Below, one piece after another: positions 1 through 7,759 of a DNA stretch of 64,000 bases (position 1 is the first letter of the stretch; every line of letters starts with the position of its first letter). The DNA is from an uncultured Cellulophaga sp. Its GTDB lineage: Bacteria > Bacteroidota > Bacteroidia > Flavobacteriales > Flavobacteriaceae. Position numbers and translations under genes: made by a program. The stretch is from the NCBI GenBank assembly GCA_947492955.1, contig CANLOV010000002.1, positions 1 through 64,000 on the forward strand, given 5' to 3'. Below the pieces are notes generated by a model. It was not told the origin of the DNA. It did no database searches and saw only the letters and a list, made by a program, of their open reading frames with translations.

Positions 1-76
1 CCAATAAATGAAAAAAACGAAAAAGTTTTTCCCTATATTTCCATAAAAATTCGCGGACTCCACATAGCGCTGCGTT
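1..76 (+). repeat. attC-like element, type B (right end only)
   Basis: The first 76 bases match the tail of the B-type element seen complete at 4868-5069, including the CATAGCGCTGCGTT end. The recombination-type GTT is at 74-76. The rest lies left of the window, so this is probably a fifth copy of the 286-bp unit. Confidence 0.8.
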
Positions 77-102
77 GCCATTAATACCGAAAATTAAAAA
101 CA

Positions 103-705
103 ATGCAAAAATTTTGGAAAATAAGTGATTCCAAATCCAATAAATTGATTTTCATAAAAGAAAAAACTATTTACAAAGGAAACCCTAAACAAGAAGAACT
201 TAACAGACTGAATCAAGAATCAACTAATCTTTCTTTTTTAGACAATATTTTCAGTATTCCATATTCTTACATAAAAAGAATTGAAAATCAGGAAGGAAAT
301 AATGAAATCAAAATATTTTACGGAAGTGATTCTGAAGATGAATTGATAATAGATGATAAGAATACTAAAAGCGAAGTATTTGAATTTTTAAAACAAGATA
401 TTCCTGATTTTAAATATAGTTCTGAGTTACCAAGTATTTTCAAATATGCCAAAGCTCAGTTTTTTTCATTAATATTTACTGTTGGAATATTTTTATGGGC
501 AATTTATTACGCTATACAACTTGAAAATGGAGTTCAATATGAACTAAGAGGAGGCAGACCTGGACTTGGTGCAATAGTTTTTGGAATAGCTAATTTAGGG
601 ATTTATAAAATTACTATTGGATTCATTATTTTGTTAGGTATAATCTTATTTGCGTTGACAAAAAAAATAAAATCAAGAAGTGAAATAGAAATCTTGAGTA
701 GATAA
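103..705 (+). CDS. Hypothetical membrane protein (cassette 1)
   Basis: This is a 200-residue protein with no family I recognise. The first ~110 residues are hydrophilic and charged, with no signal peptide. Two hydrophobic stretches at about residues 118-138 and 165-187 look like transmembrane helices and leave a short basic C-terminus. The ATG at 103 follows an A-rich leader (aaaaacaATG), as is usual in this clade. The gene fills a cassette bounded by GTTGCCATTA (74-83) and its exact reverse complement (714-723). It probably sits in the inner membrane with a cytoplasmic N-terminal domain. The function is unknown. Confidence 0.7.
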   Translation: MQKFWKISDSKSNKLIFIKEKTIYKGNPKQEELNRLNQESTNLSFLDNIFSIPYSYIKRIENQEGNNEIKIFYGSDSEDELIIDDKNTKSEVFEFLKQDIPDFKYSSELPSIFKYAKAQFFSLIFTVGIFLWAIYYAIQLENGVQYELRGGRPGLGAIVFGIANLGIYKITIGFIILLGIILFALTKKIKSRSEIEILSR

Positions 706-720
706 AAAAGTACTAATGGC

Positions 721-909
721 AACACGGTGTATAAAACATAGCTAATTAGGTTATTAATCGAAAGGCTTGAGTTTATTTAGAAAGACCGCCAAATTTTTAA
801 TTTGGCTTTTAAAAAGAGAAAATTAAAAACAAAATATAAAAATTCGGCTCTGTGTTAATCTGAAAAGTTAGTGTTTTTTTGCACGCTACGTTTCATACAC
901 AAGTCCGTT
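721..909 (+). repeat. attC-like element, type A
   Basis: A 189-bp element running from AAC at 721 to GTT at 907-909. Its outer arms (AACACGGTGTATAAAACATAGC and GCTACG...ATACACAAGTCCGTT) pair as an imperfect hairpin with unpaired bases, as attC arms do. The inner AAATTTTTAATTTGGC segment is a second small hairpin. Confidence 0.75.
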
Positions 910-1043
910 ACCTGCAAGCTAAAAAACCAACCGCACAGTCAAGCACATTTCATTTTTTTCGTGCCTCAAAAAATAAAAAGAACTTGCCTTTTCCGAACGC
1001 TTACTCAGAACAAAAATCAGAATTAAATAGGAATTTAAAAAAA

Positions 1044-1080
1044 TGTCCGTAAATTTGTCCGTGTACGTAAAAATGTCCGT
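1044..1080 (+). promoter_or_regulatory. Three TGTCCGT repeats over a -7 box, upstream of the R-M genes
   Basis: TGTCCGT occurs at 1044-1050, 1056-1062 and 1074-1080, in the same orientation, ending 8 bp before the methyltransferase ATG. A Bacteroidota -7 box, TAAATTTG, lies at 1050-1057 between and overlapping the first two copies. No convincing -33 box was seen. The layout suits an operator where a bound protein blocks transcription of the R-M pair; the methyltransferase's own N-terminal DNA-binding domain is the obvious candidate (inference). Confidence 0.55.
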
Positions 1081-1088
1081 GAATAATT

Positions 1089-3296
1089 ATGGCAACAATT
1101 AATTTTTATTTAGACAAACCTGACAAAAAAGGGTTTGCACCAATTCATCTTCGAATAAACTGTAATGGAAGTCAAGTTAAGGTTTCTACAGGACAGAAAA
1201 TAGAATCGAAAAACTTCAATAAATCCAAACAAAAAGCGATTGGATTGAGTGTTGAATCTCACGAAATCAACCATTATTTGGATTTCCTAAGAGAACGAGC
1301 GGACGAACTTTTACACCACTCTAATAAAAAAACCTTTATACAAGACGAAGTTAAAAGCGTATTGAACGAACACATAGAAAATTATAAAGAAAACAGCAAT
1401 GTAAATATTGTAAAAGAACAAGTTGAACTTTATGGAAAACCATTCACTTTTGTAGATTTATTTGCTGGAGCAGGCGGTTTTAGTGAAGGTTTTTTACAAG
1501 CTGAACATAATAATAAATTCTTTGATTTTGTTGTTGCCAATGACATCAACGAAAACTGTGAATTAACTCACGTTGTCCGTTATAATCATCAATTAGGATT
1601 GGATGCTGAGTTTTTAAAACAAGATATTACTGAACCAGACTTTTTAGACAATTTGTTAGAAAAAATTGATGGACGTAAAATTGACGTTGTTTGTGGTGGT
1701 CCACCTTGTCAAAGTTTCAGTCTCGCAGGAAAGCGAAAAAAATTCGATAAAAAAGACGACCTCTTTTCTCACTACTTAGAAGTCATCAAGGTTTTGCAAC
1801 CTAAATACTTTGTGATGGAAAATGTCAAGGGAATTTTGACAAAAGAAAAAGGCAAAATAAAAGAATTGATTATCAAAGAAATCAACTCTATTGTTGACAC
1901 AAAAGAAATTCCATTACTAAATACATTCATCAAAAAAATACGAAAAGAATCAAATTCTTTCCTTTTCGATAGTATTGTAAAAAGAGTTGAACTTGAAAAG
2001 CTACTTGAGAAAGACAAGGAAACAGGAAAAGCTGATTTCATCAGCTTTGTAGAAAATAGATTTAAAAAACTAACGCCAAAAATTGCAGATTACAAAGCCA
2101 GTAAAACAGACGAAAATATTAATACAATTCGTCACGGTTTTAATCTTTTGGCTCGAGCAAAAGAATGGGAGAAATTAAAACGTGATATCATCAAAGAAAA
2201 GGATTTTTGTAATATCGATAGTGATAACTTTGTGAATTCATTTACAGATTTTTTAACAGAGATAAGCTCTGAAAATGTCATTTCAAAAATTGAGAATTCA
2301 TTTAAAGTTTTAAAAGTTCCAACCAATTACAAAAAAGATTGTGAGGATATTATAACTGCTTTAAAAATATACACAACATCTTTTGATGAATCCATTGAGA
2401 TTTTAAAATCTCATTGTAACAAATCACAAAAAAAAGAATTAGAGACTATTCTGGAAAGTATTAGACTTTATAAAATAGAACAACCATTTGTTGCTAATGC
2501 ATCAAATTACGGCGTACCTCAAAATAGAGAGCGAGTACTTTTTATTGGTTGTCGTAAAGACCAAAAGTATATTTCAGAAATCCCTGCAACAGTTTCTGAA
2601 GAAGAGAAAGTAACCATTTTTGAAGCTTTATATGATTTAGACTTTATTGGCAACGATCAAGAAGCACATCGATATGAAGAAGTTGATATTTTTGCTCAGT
2701 ACAATGGAACTGCGAAGAAAATGGCTAAACTTCTCAAAAAAAGAAAAATTGACGGAAAACCTATTCCTAAAGGTGGAAAATCATTTGCAGAATGGTCTAA
2801 AAAAGGCAGATTAATTGAACGATTTAAACCTCAAACAAAACCATTTTACGTAAAGAACACAGAAGGTTTAGAGAATGGAGAAAAATATTTCGACATACTT
2901 AATAATCACAAAACAAGTAATCAAAACGAAACCGTTATTGAGAGACTTGGAGTGATTTTAAAAAATGGTAACTATAAAAAAGCACAACCAGAACTAGAAA
3001 AATTAAATCTTTCTACAAATAAGAGAAATTACAATGTTTTAAAACCAGACGAACAGAGTTCTACAATAATGACAATTGCAGATGATTATATCCATTACAA
3101 TTCACCAAGATCATTAACAGTTAGAGAAATGGCACGCTTACAATCGTTTGACGACTCATTTGTGTTTCAAGGAAAACGGTCTACAGGTGGAAATAATAGA
3201 AAAACAGAAGTGCCACAATACACTTTAGTTGGAAATGCTGTTCCTCCTTTATTAGCTAGAGCAGTCGCAAGTGAAATTTTAAAACATATCAAGTGA
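1089..3296 (+). CDS. C5-cytosine DNA methyltransferase with N-terminal Arm DNA-binding domain
   Basis: A 735-residue type II modification enzyme that methylates cytosine at C5 using SAM. Residues 1-50 (starting MATINFYLDKPDKKG, with HLRINCNGSQVKVSTGQKI) match the Arm DNA-binding domain normally found at the N-terminus of Bacteroidota tyrosine recombinases; residues 51-100 are helical. C5 methyltransferase motifs follow in order: I DLFAGAGGFS (123-132), IV GGPPCQSFS with the catalytic Cys at 207, VI ENV (244-246), VIII QNRERVLFIG (478-487), IX RSLTVREMARLQ (674-685) and X GNAVPP (715-720). About 210 residues, mostly charged helix, are inserted between motifs VI and VIII. The stop overlaps the start of the restriction gene. 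No recombinase R-HxRH-Y residues are present. The Arm fusion and the upstream repeats suggest self-regulation. Confidence 0.92.
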   Translation: MATINFYLDKPDKKGFAPIHLRINCNGSQVKVSTGQKIESKNFNKSKQKAIGLSVESHEINHYLDFLRERADELLHHSNKKTFIQDEVKSVLNEHIENYKENSNVNIVKEQVELYGKPFTFVDLFAGAGGFSEGFLQAEHNNKFFDFVVANDINENCELTHVVRYNHQLGLDAEFLKQDITEPDFLDNLLEKIDGRKIDVVCGGPPCQSFSLAGKRKKFDKKDDLFSHYLEVIKVLQPKYFVMENVKGILTKEKGKIKELIIKEINSIVDTKEIPLLNTFIKKIRKESNSFLFDSIVKRVELEKLLEKDKETGKADFISFVENRFKKLTPKIADYKASKTDENINTIRHGFNLLARAKEWEKLKRDIIKEKDFCNIDSDNFVNSFTDFLTEISSENVISKIENSFKVLKVPTNYKKDCEDIITALKIYTTSFDESIEILKSHCNKSQKKELETILESIRLYKIEQPFVANASNYGVPQNRERVLFIGCRKDQKYISEIPATVSEEEKVTIFEALYDLDFIGNDQEAHRYEEVDIFAQYNGTAKKMAKLLKKRKIDGKPIPKGGKSFAEWSKKGRLIERFKPQTKPFYVKNTEGLENGEKYFDILNNHKTSNQNETVIERLGVILKNGNYKKAQPELEKLNLSTNKRNYNVLKPDEQSSTIMTIADDYIHYNSPRSLTVREMARLQSFDDSFVFQGKRSTGGNNRKTEVPQYTLVGNAVPPLLARAVASEILKHIK

Positions 3297-4474
3297 GAAA
3301 GCTTACAGACGCAGAACAAGAAAAGATAAAATTACTTACTAAAAATCAAGTTTCTCTTACTTTAATTGAACCTACTGAAACAGGTCTTAAAAAATCAATA
3401 ATGGATGCGACAGGTTCTGTACGTAGTTATTTGAAAAGTGAAAATATTCACGATTACGAATTACAAAAACAAGGTACAGAAAGTAAAGTAATGATTCCAA
3501 CAGTCATTCATACTGGTTTTAAAGCAATAAAATCGCAAGCATCATTATATCGTCCTTCCACTAAAAAAGGAGACCCGCGAATTTGGTTTTATAGTTTAAC
3601 AAAGGTTGCCAACCCAAATGATATTATTGCAATAACATTTTACAATGATAGTTTCCAAGTCTTCAACTTGACAACGTTAGATATCAATGCATTGATTAAT
3701 TCAGCTATAATTAATCCTTTTCAAGAGTTAGTTTCGTCTATTAATTTTAAAGAAAGCGAAATTTCTATTGAATTGCTTAACAAACTTAAGGTTATATCAA
3801 AAAAAGGCTTTGTAAAATCTGAAGTTAATTCAGATACAGGAATAGGAAGAACTATAGAATCACTTCTTGGAATTGAAATGAACTCTTCAAAATCACCCGA
3901 TTATAAAGGCATTGAGTTGAAATCTTTTAGAGATGCTAGAAATAACAGAAAAGGATTATTTGGAAAAACACCTAACTGGAATTTAAGTAAATTCAAATCA
4001 CGAGTTGAGATATTGGACACATTTGGATATTGGGAAGAAGGTATTTTCCGTCTTTATAACACAATGAGAGGAACCGGTAGAAATGCACAAGGTTTGATTT
4101 TAAGAATTGAGGATAAAAAGGATTGGCTTGTTGAGAATTCTGACAGACCAGAGATTGGCGATTTTCTAGTTTGGGAGCTAGAAATTTTAAGGAAAGTATT
4201 ATTAAAAAAGCATAAAGAAACTTTCTGGATAAAAGCCGAAAGTAAAATTGAGGATAATAACGAGTATTTTCACTTCAAAGAGGTTGAACATACTAAAAAC
4301 CCAATGGTTGATAAATTTGAAATCCTCATTGAAACTGGAGCAATCACAATGGATTATCCTATTAAAAGAATGCCTAGTGGTAAAGTTGTAGATAAAGGCT
4401 GTAATTTTAAACTGAAAGCAAATTGTCTAGATTTATTGTTTCCACCAAGTGCAAACTATGATTTAATGGCATAG
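3293..4474 (+). CDS. Restriction endonuclease, MvaI/BcnI-like family
   Basis: A 393-residue protein that starts at a GTG overlapping the methyltransferase stop (GTGA), so the two genes are translationally coupled. The block TGIGRTIESLLGIEMN (182-197) followed by PDYKGIELKS (202-211) has the D-x(n)-E-x-K nuclease signature (D203, E208, K210) in the arrangement I associate with the MvaI/BcnI family of MutH-fold restriction enzymes. Residues 1-165 form a separate N-terminal region. It is the cleaving partner of the upstream C5 methyltransferase in a type II system. MvaI and BcnI recognise CCWGG and CCSGG, so a CCNGG-type target is possible, but the sequence alone does not prove it. Confidence 0.8.
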   Translation: MRKLTDAEQEKIKLLTKNQVSLTLIEPTETGLKKSIMDATGSVRSYLKSENIHDYELQKQGTESKVMIPTVIHTGFKAIKSQASLYRPSTKKGDPRIWFYSLTKVANPNDIIAITFYNDSFQVFNLTTLDINALINSAIINPFQELVSSINFKESEISIELLNKLKVISKKGFVKSEVNSDTGIGRTIESLLGIEMNSSKSPDYKGIELKSFRDARNNRKGLFGKTPNWNLSKFKSRVEILDTFGYWEEGIFRLYNTMRGTGRNAQGLILRIEDKKDWLVENSDRPEIGDFLVWELEILRKVLLKKHKETFWIKAESKIEDNNEYFHFKEVEHTKNPMVDKFEILIETGAITMDYPIKRMPSGKVVDKGCNFKLKANCLDLLFPPSANYDLMA

Positions 4475-4592
4475 CGGAATTGCCAACGCTGAAAGCCATA
4501 CACATTTCCAGTCGCGCCATCCACGCTACACCAAAACTGTAAAAGAGTATGTCTTTGCCAACGCTAGCAAGTTTGGGGATAAAAAAGCCAGC
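4475..4592 (+). other. Non-coding tail of the R-M cassette with a paired 11-mer
   Basis: No gene is seen here. TTGCCAACGCT occurs twice (4480-4490 and 4555-4565), bracketing about 65 bp of GC-richer sequence. This could be the remnant of another small element. The cassette ends at CAGGTAAC (4593-4600), which pairs with the cassette start GTTACCTG at 907-914. Confidence 0.4.
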
Positions 4593-4597
4593 CAGGT

Positions 4598-4784
4598 AAC
4601 AAGGTATAAAAAACATAGGGCGGTTTATGTTTGTTTGAAATGTTTGTGTATATTTAGAAAGTCCGCCAAATTTTTAATTTGGCTTTTAAAATAGAAAAGT
4701 TAAAAACAAAATATAAAAATTCGGCTCTGTGTTAATCCTAAAAACTAGTGTCTTTTTGCACGCTACGTTCCATACACAAGTCCG
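4598..4784 (+). repeat. attC-like element, type A
   Basis: 187-bp copy of the element at 721-909 with the same arms (GTATAAAAAACATAG; GCTACGTTCCATACACAAGTCCG). It joins directly to the gene-free 286-bp unit at G4784. Confidence 0.75.
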
Positions 4785-5069
4785 ATGAATTGCATTCTCC
4801 TACGTCGACCCAATAGGCTACATCTCGTTTCTCTCGATTCTCGCCCATTGGGAAAATGCAATTCATCGCAGCGCTATGTCAGATTACATATGGTCGTAGG
4901 ATAAGAGAATTCTTGCCAAACACGACGCTTAACGGAAGAAAATAACGCAACACATCATGTCGCTATATGTAATCTGGTCGCCAATTTTTATTCCCAATAA
5001 ATGAAAAAAACGAAAAAGTTTTTTCCTATATTTCCATAAAAATTCGCGGACTCCACATAGCGCTGCGTT
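4784..5069 (+). repeat. 286-bp gene-free cassette, copy 1 (84-bp hairpin plus type B element)
   Basis: The 84-bp body (4784-4867) begins GATGAATTGCATT and ends with its exact reverse complement. The B element follows, with two nested perfect inverted repeats: CGCAGCGCTATGT (4867-4879) with 5055-5067, and AGATTACATAT (4881-4891) with 4965-4975. No reading frame of note. Body identical to copy 4 at 11084. Confidence 0.8.
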
Positions 5070-5079
5070 GGCAATAATT

Positions 5080-5624
5080 ATGAATAACAAACTTTTAATA
5101 ATTTTTATATTAACTATTACATTGACAAATGCTCAAGTAAATGATAGTACAAAAGTTTCTATTACATCTAAATTTATTGACCCCGTTTCGCTTGGTAAAT
5201 TTAACCCCAAAAACGAAACCTTATATCTAACAATTGAATCTCATTATGACGAATGTGGTGAATGGGGTGGACATTACGAAAAGACTACTGTTCGAACAGA
5301 TTCTACGGGGATAATAAAAGCCTATTATGAAAAATATGGAATTAGGTGCGATTCAACTTATTTCTACAACCGAAGAGAAGAATTTAATATAAAACCTATC
5401 TTGACGAAAAAAATTAATCTTGATGAAAAAAAATTATTGCATTAAAAAAATTTAGTCTCGAACTTTTACAAGCAAGCTTTTCTGAAAGAAATCAAGGTCA
5501 TTCAGGAAAAAACTTCCGATTAAAATATTGGGATAATTTTGATGTTAATTATACTGATTATTTTTCATTACAGGGTTTTGACAAAACTTATGAGGAACTT
5601 TTAAAAGCTTTAGGATTTAAATAA
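5080..5624 (+). pseudogene. Secreted hypothetical protein broken by a one-base deletion
   Basis: From the ATG at 5080, an intact frame gives 121 residues with a signal peptide (hydrophobic stretch ending TNAQ) and then stops at 5443-5445. Directly after an eight-A run at 5426-5433, another frame continues without a stop to 5624 and encodes about 60 plausible residues (..ALKKFSLELLQASF.. to ..LLKALGFK). One extra A in the run would join both into a protein of about 180 residues. The TTG at 5068 lies inside the cassette end repeat and is not the likely start. Sequencing error or programmed slippage remain possible. Confidence 0.65.
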
Positions 5625-5632
5625 CTATTGCC

Positions 5633-5821
5633 AACACGGTGTATAAAACATAGCTAATAAGTTCTATACCAAAAGGTTTGTGTATATTTAGAAAGTCCGC
5701 CAAATTATTAATTTGGCTTTTAAAAATTGATAAGTTAAAAACAAAATATAAAAATTCGGCTCTGTGTTAATCCGAAAAATTAGTGTCTTTTTGCACGCTA
5801 CGTTTCATACACAAGTCCGTT
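5633..5821 (+). repeat. attC-like element, type A
   Basis: 189-bp element nearly identical to 721-909, from AACACGGTGTATAAAACATAGC to GCTACGTTTCATACACAAGTCCGTT. It separates the broken gene cassette, ending TATTGCCAAC, from the next cassette, starting GTTGCCATT. Confidence 0.78.
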
Positions 5822-5857
5822 GCCATTCATTGCAGAACACACTCAAAATTGAAAATT

Positions 5858-6049
5858 ATGGAAGAATTAAAATTACATTCTTTTGGACAAAATGACCATT
5901 TGGAATCTTTAAAAGAAAAATATAACTCTTTAAAAAACAAAATTAAAGGAAATAAAAAAATGACCGAAACCGAAAAGAAAACGGAATTGGAAAGTTTGAC
6001 TAAATCCTTTGAAAAAGAAAAAAAAGATTCTAAAAACAACTTATACTAA
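5858..6049 (+). CDS. Small charged coiled-coil-like protein
   Basis: A 63-residue protein, very rich in Lys and Glu (more than half charged), with the heptad-like pattern of a single long helix and no signal or membrane segment. I chose the ATG at 5858 because the upstream in-frame extension to 5783 only translates the type A repeat; the same repeat-derived N-terminus appears by chance at 13102. The cassette is bounded by GTTGCCATT (5819-5827) and AATGGCAAC (6226-6234). About 175 bp after the stop hold no recognisable gene. Function unknown. Confidence 0.5.
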   Translation: MEELKLHSFGQNDHLESLKEKYNSLKNKIKGNKKMTETEKKTELESLTKSFEKEKKDSKNNLY

Positions 6050-6231
6050 ATTTGAATTGGGTAACTTTTAAGAAAAGAAATTGTGGAATATAGCCTATTT
6101 CGGAATTGCTCACTCAAACGAAATTGAAAAACGGAACGTGGAATGAATTACTCACTCGAACTCTGAAAAACGAAAAGCAGAAATACAGAATTGAATTGAA
6201 TAATCTGAACTGTGAAAAATAACGAAATGGC

Positions 6232-6355
6232 AACAACGTGTATAATTAATTGCTAGTTTTTTGCTCACTTACGAATATTCCTGCGGAATATTCTATTCGT
6301 GTTTTATTTGCTAAATTAGTAGCTCAAAACACGCAACAAATCATACACAACAACG
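6232..6355 (+). repeat. attC-like element, type C
   Basis: A 124-bp element: AACAACGTGTATAATTAATTGC ... GCAACAAATCATACACAACAACG. The outer arms pair, and a central GAATATTCCTGCGGAATATTC hairpin forms the tip. A second copy is at 7168-7291 and a diverged one at 9193-9308. Confidence 0.75.
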
Positions 6356-6640
6356 ATGAATTGCATTCTCCTACGTCGACCCAATAGGCTACATCTCGTT
6401 CCTCTCGATTCTCGCCCATTGGGAAAATGCAATTCATCGCAGCGCTATGTCAGATTACATATGGCCGTAGGATAAGAGACTTTTTGCCAAACACGACGCT
6501 TAACGGAAGAAAATAACGCAACACATCAAGTCGCTATATGTAATCTGGTCGCCAATTTTTATTCCCAATACATAAAAAAAACGAAAAAGTTTTTTCCTAT
6601 ATTTCCATAAAAATTCGCGGACTCCACATAGCGCTGCGTT
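6355..6640 (+). repeat. 286-bp gene-free cassette, copy 2
   Basis: Exactly 286 bp. The hairpin body at 6355-6438 differs by one base from copy 1, and a B-type element ends at GTT 6638-6640. Here it sits behind a type C element rather than type A, so the unit moves independently of its left neighbour. Confidence 0.8.
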
Positions 6641-6664
6641 AGCATAAATTAAAACCAACCTATT

Positions 6665-7147
6665 ATGAAGAAAGGCAATTTACATATACTATCTGTTACT
6701 AAATATAATAATGGTGAGCCTATCCATGAAGCTCAAGATTTTGAAGAGTGGAAAAAATTTAACAAAGCCCAACAAGGAGCCTTTTGCAAATATATGAATG
6801 ACGAAGATGAAACAGGCCAAATATTATACAATTGGTTTGTATTAAATGACAGTCGTGGAATAGTTCCTGAGGGAATGAAATTGGCAACGTCGGAAATTTG
6901 GAATTCGATTGAGTCAGAACTTGAAAATGATGAGTCCTTACAAGGATTTTTAAAGAATGGGAAAAGAGAACATTTCGGTTTTTTTGTGGGCAATCAAAAA
7001 GCCGGATATTATTGGTCCAATAAGACACATGAAAGAAATAACGAAAGAGCTATTTTCTTTTCCATTTTAAACAGTGGAGGAAATGAAATTTTCGAAGTAG
7101 ATTGTGACAAACGACTTGGTCTTTCAATTCTTTGTATCAAAGAATAA
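6665..7147 (+). CDS. FISUMP-domain-like protein
   Basis: 160 residues, no signal peptide. The stretch ILYNWFVLNDSRGIVPEG with KLATSEIWNSIE after it, then GYYWSNK.. and the end GLSILCIKE, follows the pattern of the Fibrobacter succinogenes major paralogous (FISUMP) domain (LYNW-G-PEGW-PT-W, later YWSS.., VRCI). That domain is usually found in extracellular proteins, so a stand-alone cytoplasmic copy is unusual. The cassette ends GTTAGCATAA (6638-6647) and TTATGCTAAC (7161-7170) are perfect complements. The biochemical role is unknown. Confidence 0.6.
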   Translation: MKKGNLHILSVTKYNNGEPIHEAQDFEEWKKFNKAQQGAFCKYMNDEDETGQILYNWFVLNDSRGIVPEGMKLATSEIWNSIESELENDESLQGFLKNGKREHFGFFVGNQKAGYYWSNKTHERNNERAIFFSILNSGGNEIFEVDCDKRLGLSILCIKE

Positions 7148-7167
7148 ATTAAGCAAAAACTTATGCT

Positions 7168-7291
7168 AACACCGTGTATAATTCATTGCTAGTACAAGCT
7201 TACTTACGAAAATCCTCGCGGATTTTCTATTCGGTTTGTATTTGCTAAATTAGTAACTTAAACACGCAACGAAATCATACACAAACACGTT
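7168..7291 (+). repeat. attC-like element, type C
   Basis: Second 124-bp type C copy (AACACCGTGTATAATTCATTGC ... ATCATACACAAACACGTT). The loop hairpin GAAAATCCTCGCGGATTTTC differs in sequence from the copy at 6232 but keeps its palindrome. Compensatory change of this kind points to selection on the folded structure. Confidence 0.78.
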
Positions 7292-7328
7292 ACCAACTAT
7301 TTTGAAAAAAGCTAATTATTAATAAGAA

Positions 7329-7517
7329 ATGCTGGAAAATCTAACTTTTATGGTAGTTGCTGTCGCAAGTTGGATTGGAATAATTCTAGGTATTATTTTT
7401 ATAGTAAACGGTTTTCTAATAAAATCAAAATCTGTAAAATTTTTGGGACTTGGTATATGTATATTCTGTGGTTTGGTTTATGGCTTAACTTCATGGTGGT
7501 ATTACGCAAATCCTTAA
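7329..7517 (+). CDS. Small two-helix membrane protein
   Basis: 62 residues made almost entirely of two hydrophobic segments (about 7-29 and 37-56) separated by a short basic turn (IKSKSVK). Family not recognised. The cassette runs from GTTACCAACT (7289-7298) to AGTTAGTAAC (7637-7646), 9 of 10 complementary. About 120 bp after the stop are without a clear gene and may be worn coding sequence. Confidence 0.5.
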   Translation: MLENLTFMVVAVASWIGIILGIIFIVNGFLIKSKSVKFLGLGICIFCGLVYGLTSWWYYANP

Positions 7518-7643
7518 GATTTAAAAATACTTGAACTTATCAATCTAAATTGAACTTAGATGAATTTGAGCTAGTTTACGCAGATGGACTTTTTACTCGA
7601 ACGGAGTGTAAATGACTTACTCAAACGGAGAAAAACAGTTAGT

Positions 7644-7733
7644 AACAATGCCTACAATTAATACGGACTTTTGGGTTTAAAGCTAAAGTCTGTGTATATT
7701 TATAATGTCGTAAAACCTTTGGGGTTTTGATTT
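7644..7733 (+). repeat. attC-like element, type D, right part missing
   Basis: Starts AACAATGCCTACAATTAATACGG like the type D copy at 10902, but no matching right arm is found before the next gene. The element seems truncated, so the following cassette has lost its left end. Confidence 0.5.
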
Positions 7734-7756
7734 ACAACAACAACAACAACAACAAC
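7734..7756 (+). repeat. (CAA)n microsatellite in the leader of the DUF4240 gene
   Basis: About seven uninterrupted CAA units end 3 bp before the ATG at 7760. The tract occupies the ribosome-binding position. It is unstructured and could act as an initiation enhancer or vary in length. Confidence 0.7.
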
Positions 7757-7759
7757 TAA

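Noticed and set aside
1089-1388. N-terminal Arm domain read as a fragment of a tyrosine integrase
   Set aside because: It is in frame with intact methyltransferase motifs, and no core-binding or R-HxRH-Y catalytic domain is present.
3293-4474. Assigning a definite recognition site to the R-M pair
   Set aside because: Family resemblance suggests CCNGG-type targets, but target specificity cannot be read from the sequence by eye.
4407-4616. Minus-strand reading frame of 69 codons at the end of the restriction gene
   Set aside because: It overlaps a solid gene and a spacer on the other strand; no start context.
5783-5857. N-terminal extension of the small coiled-coil gene
   Set aside because: It translates the type A spacer. 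The same peptide start (MSFCTLRFIHKS) appears at 13102 because the spacer is repeated, not because it is coding.
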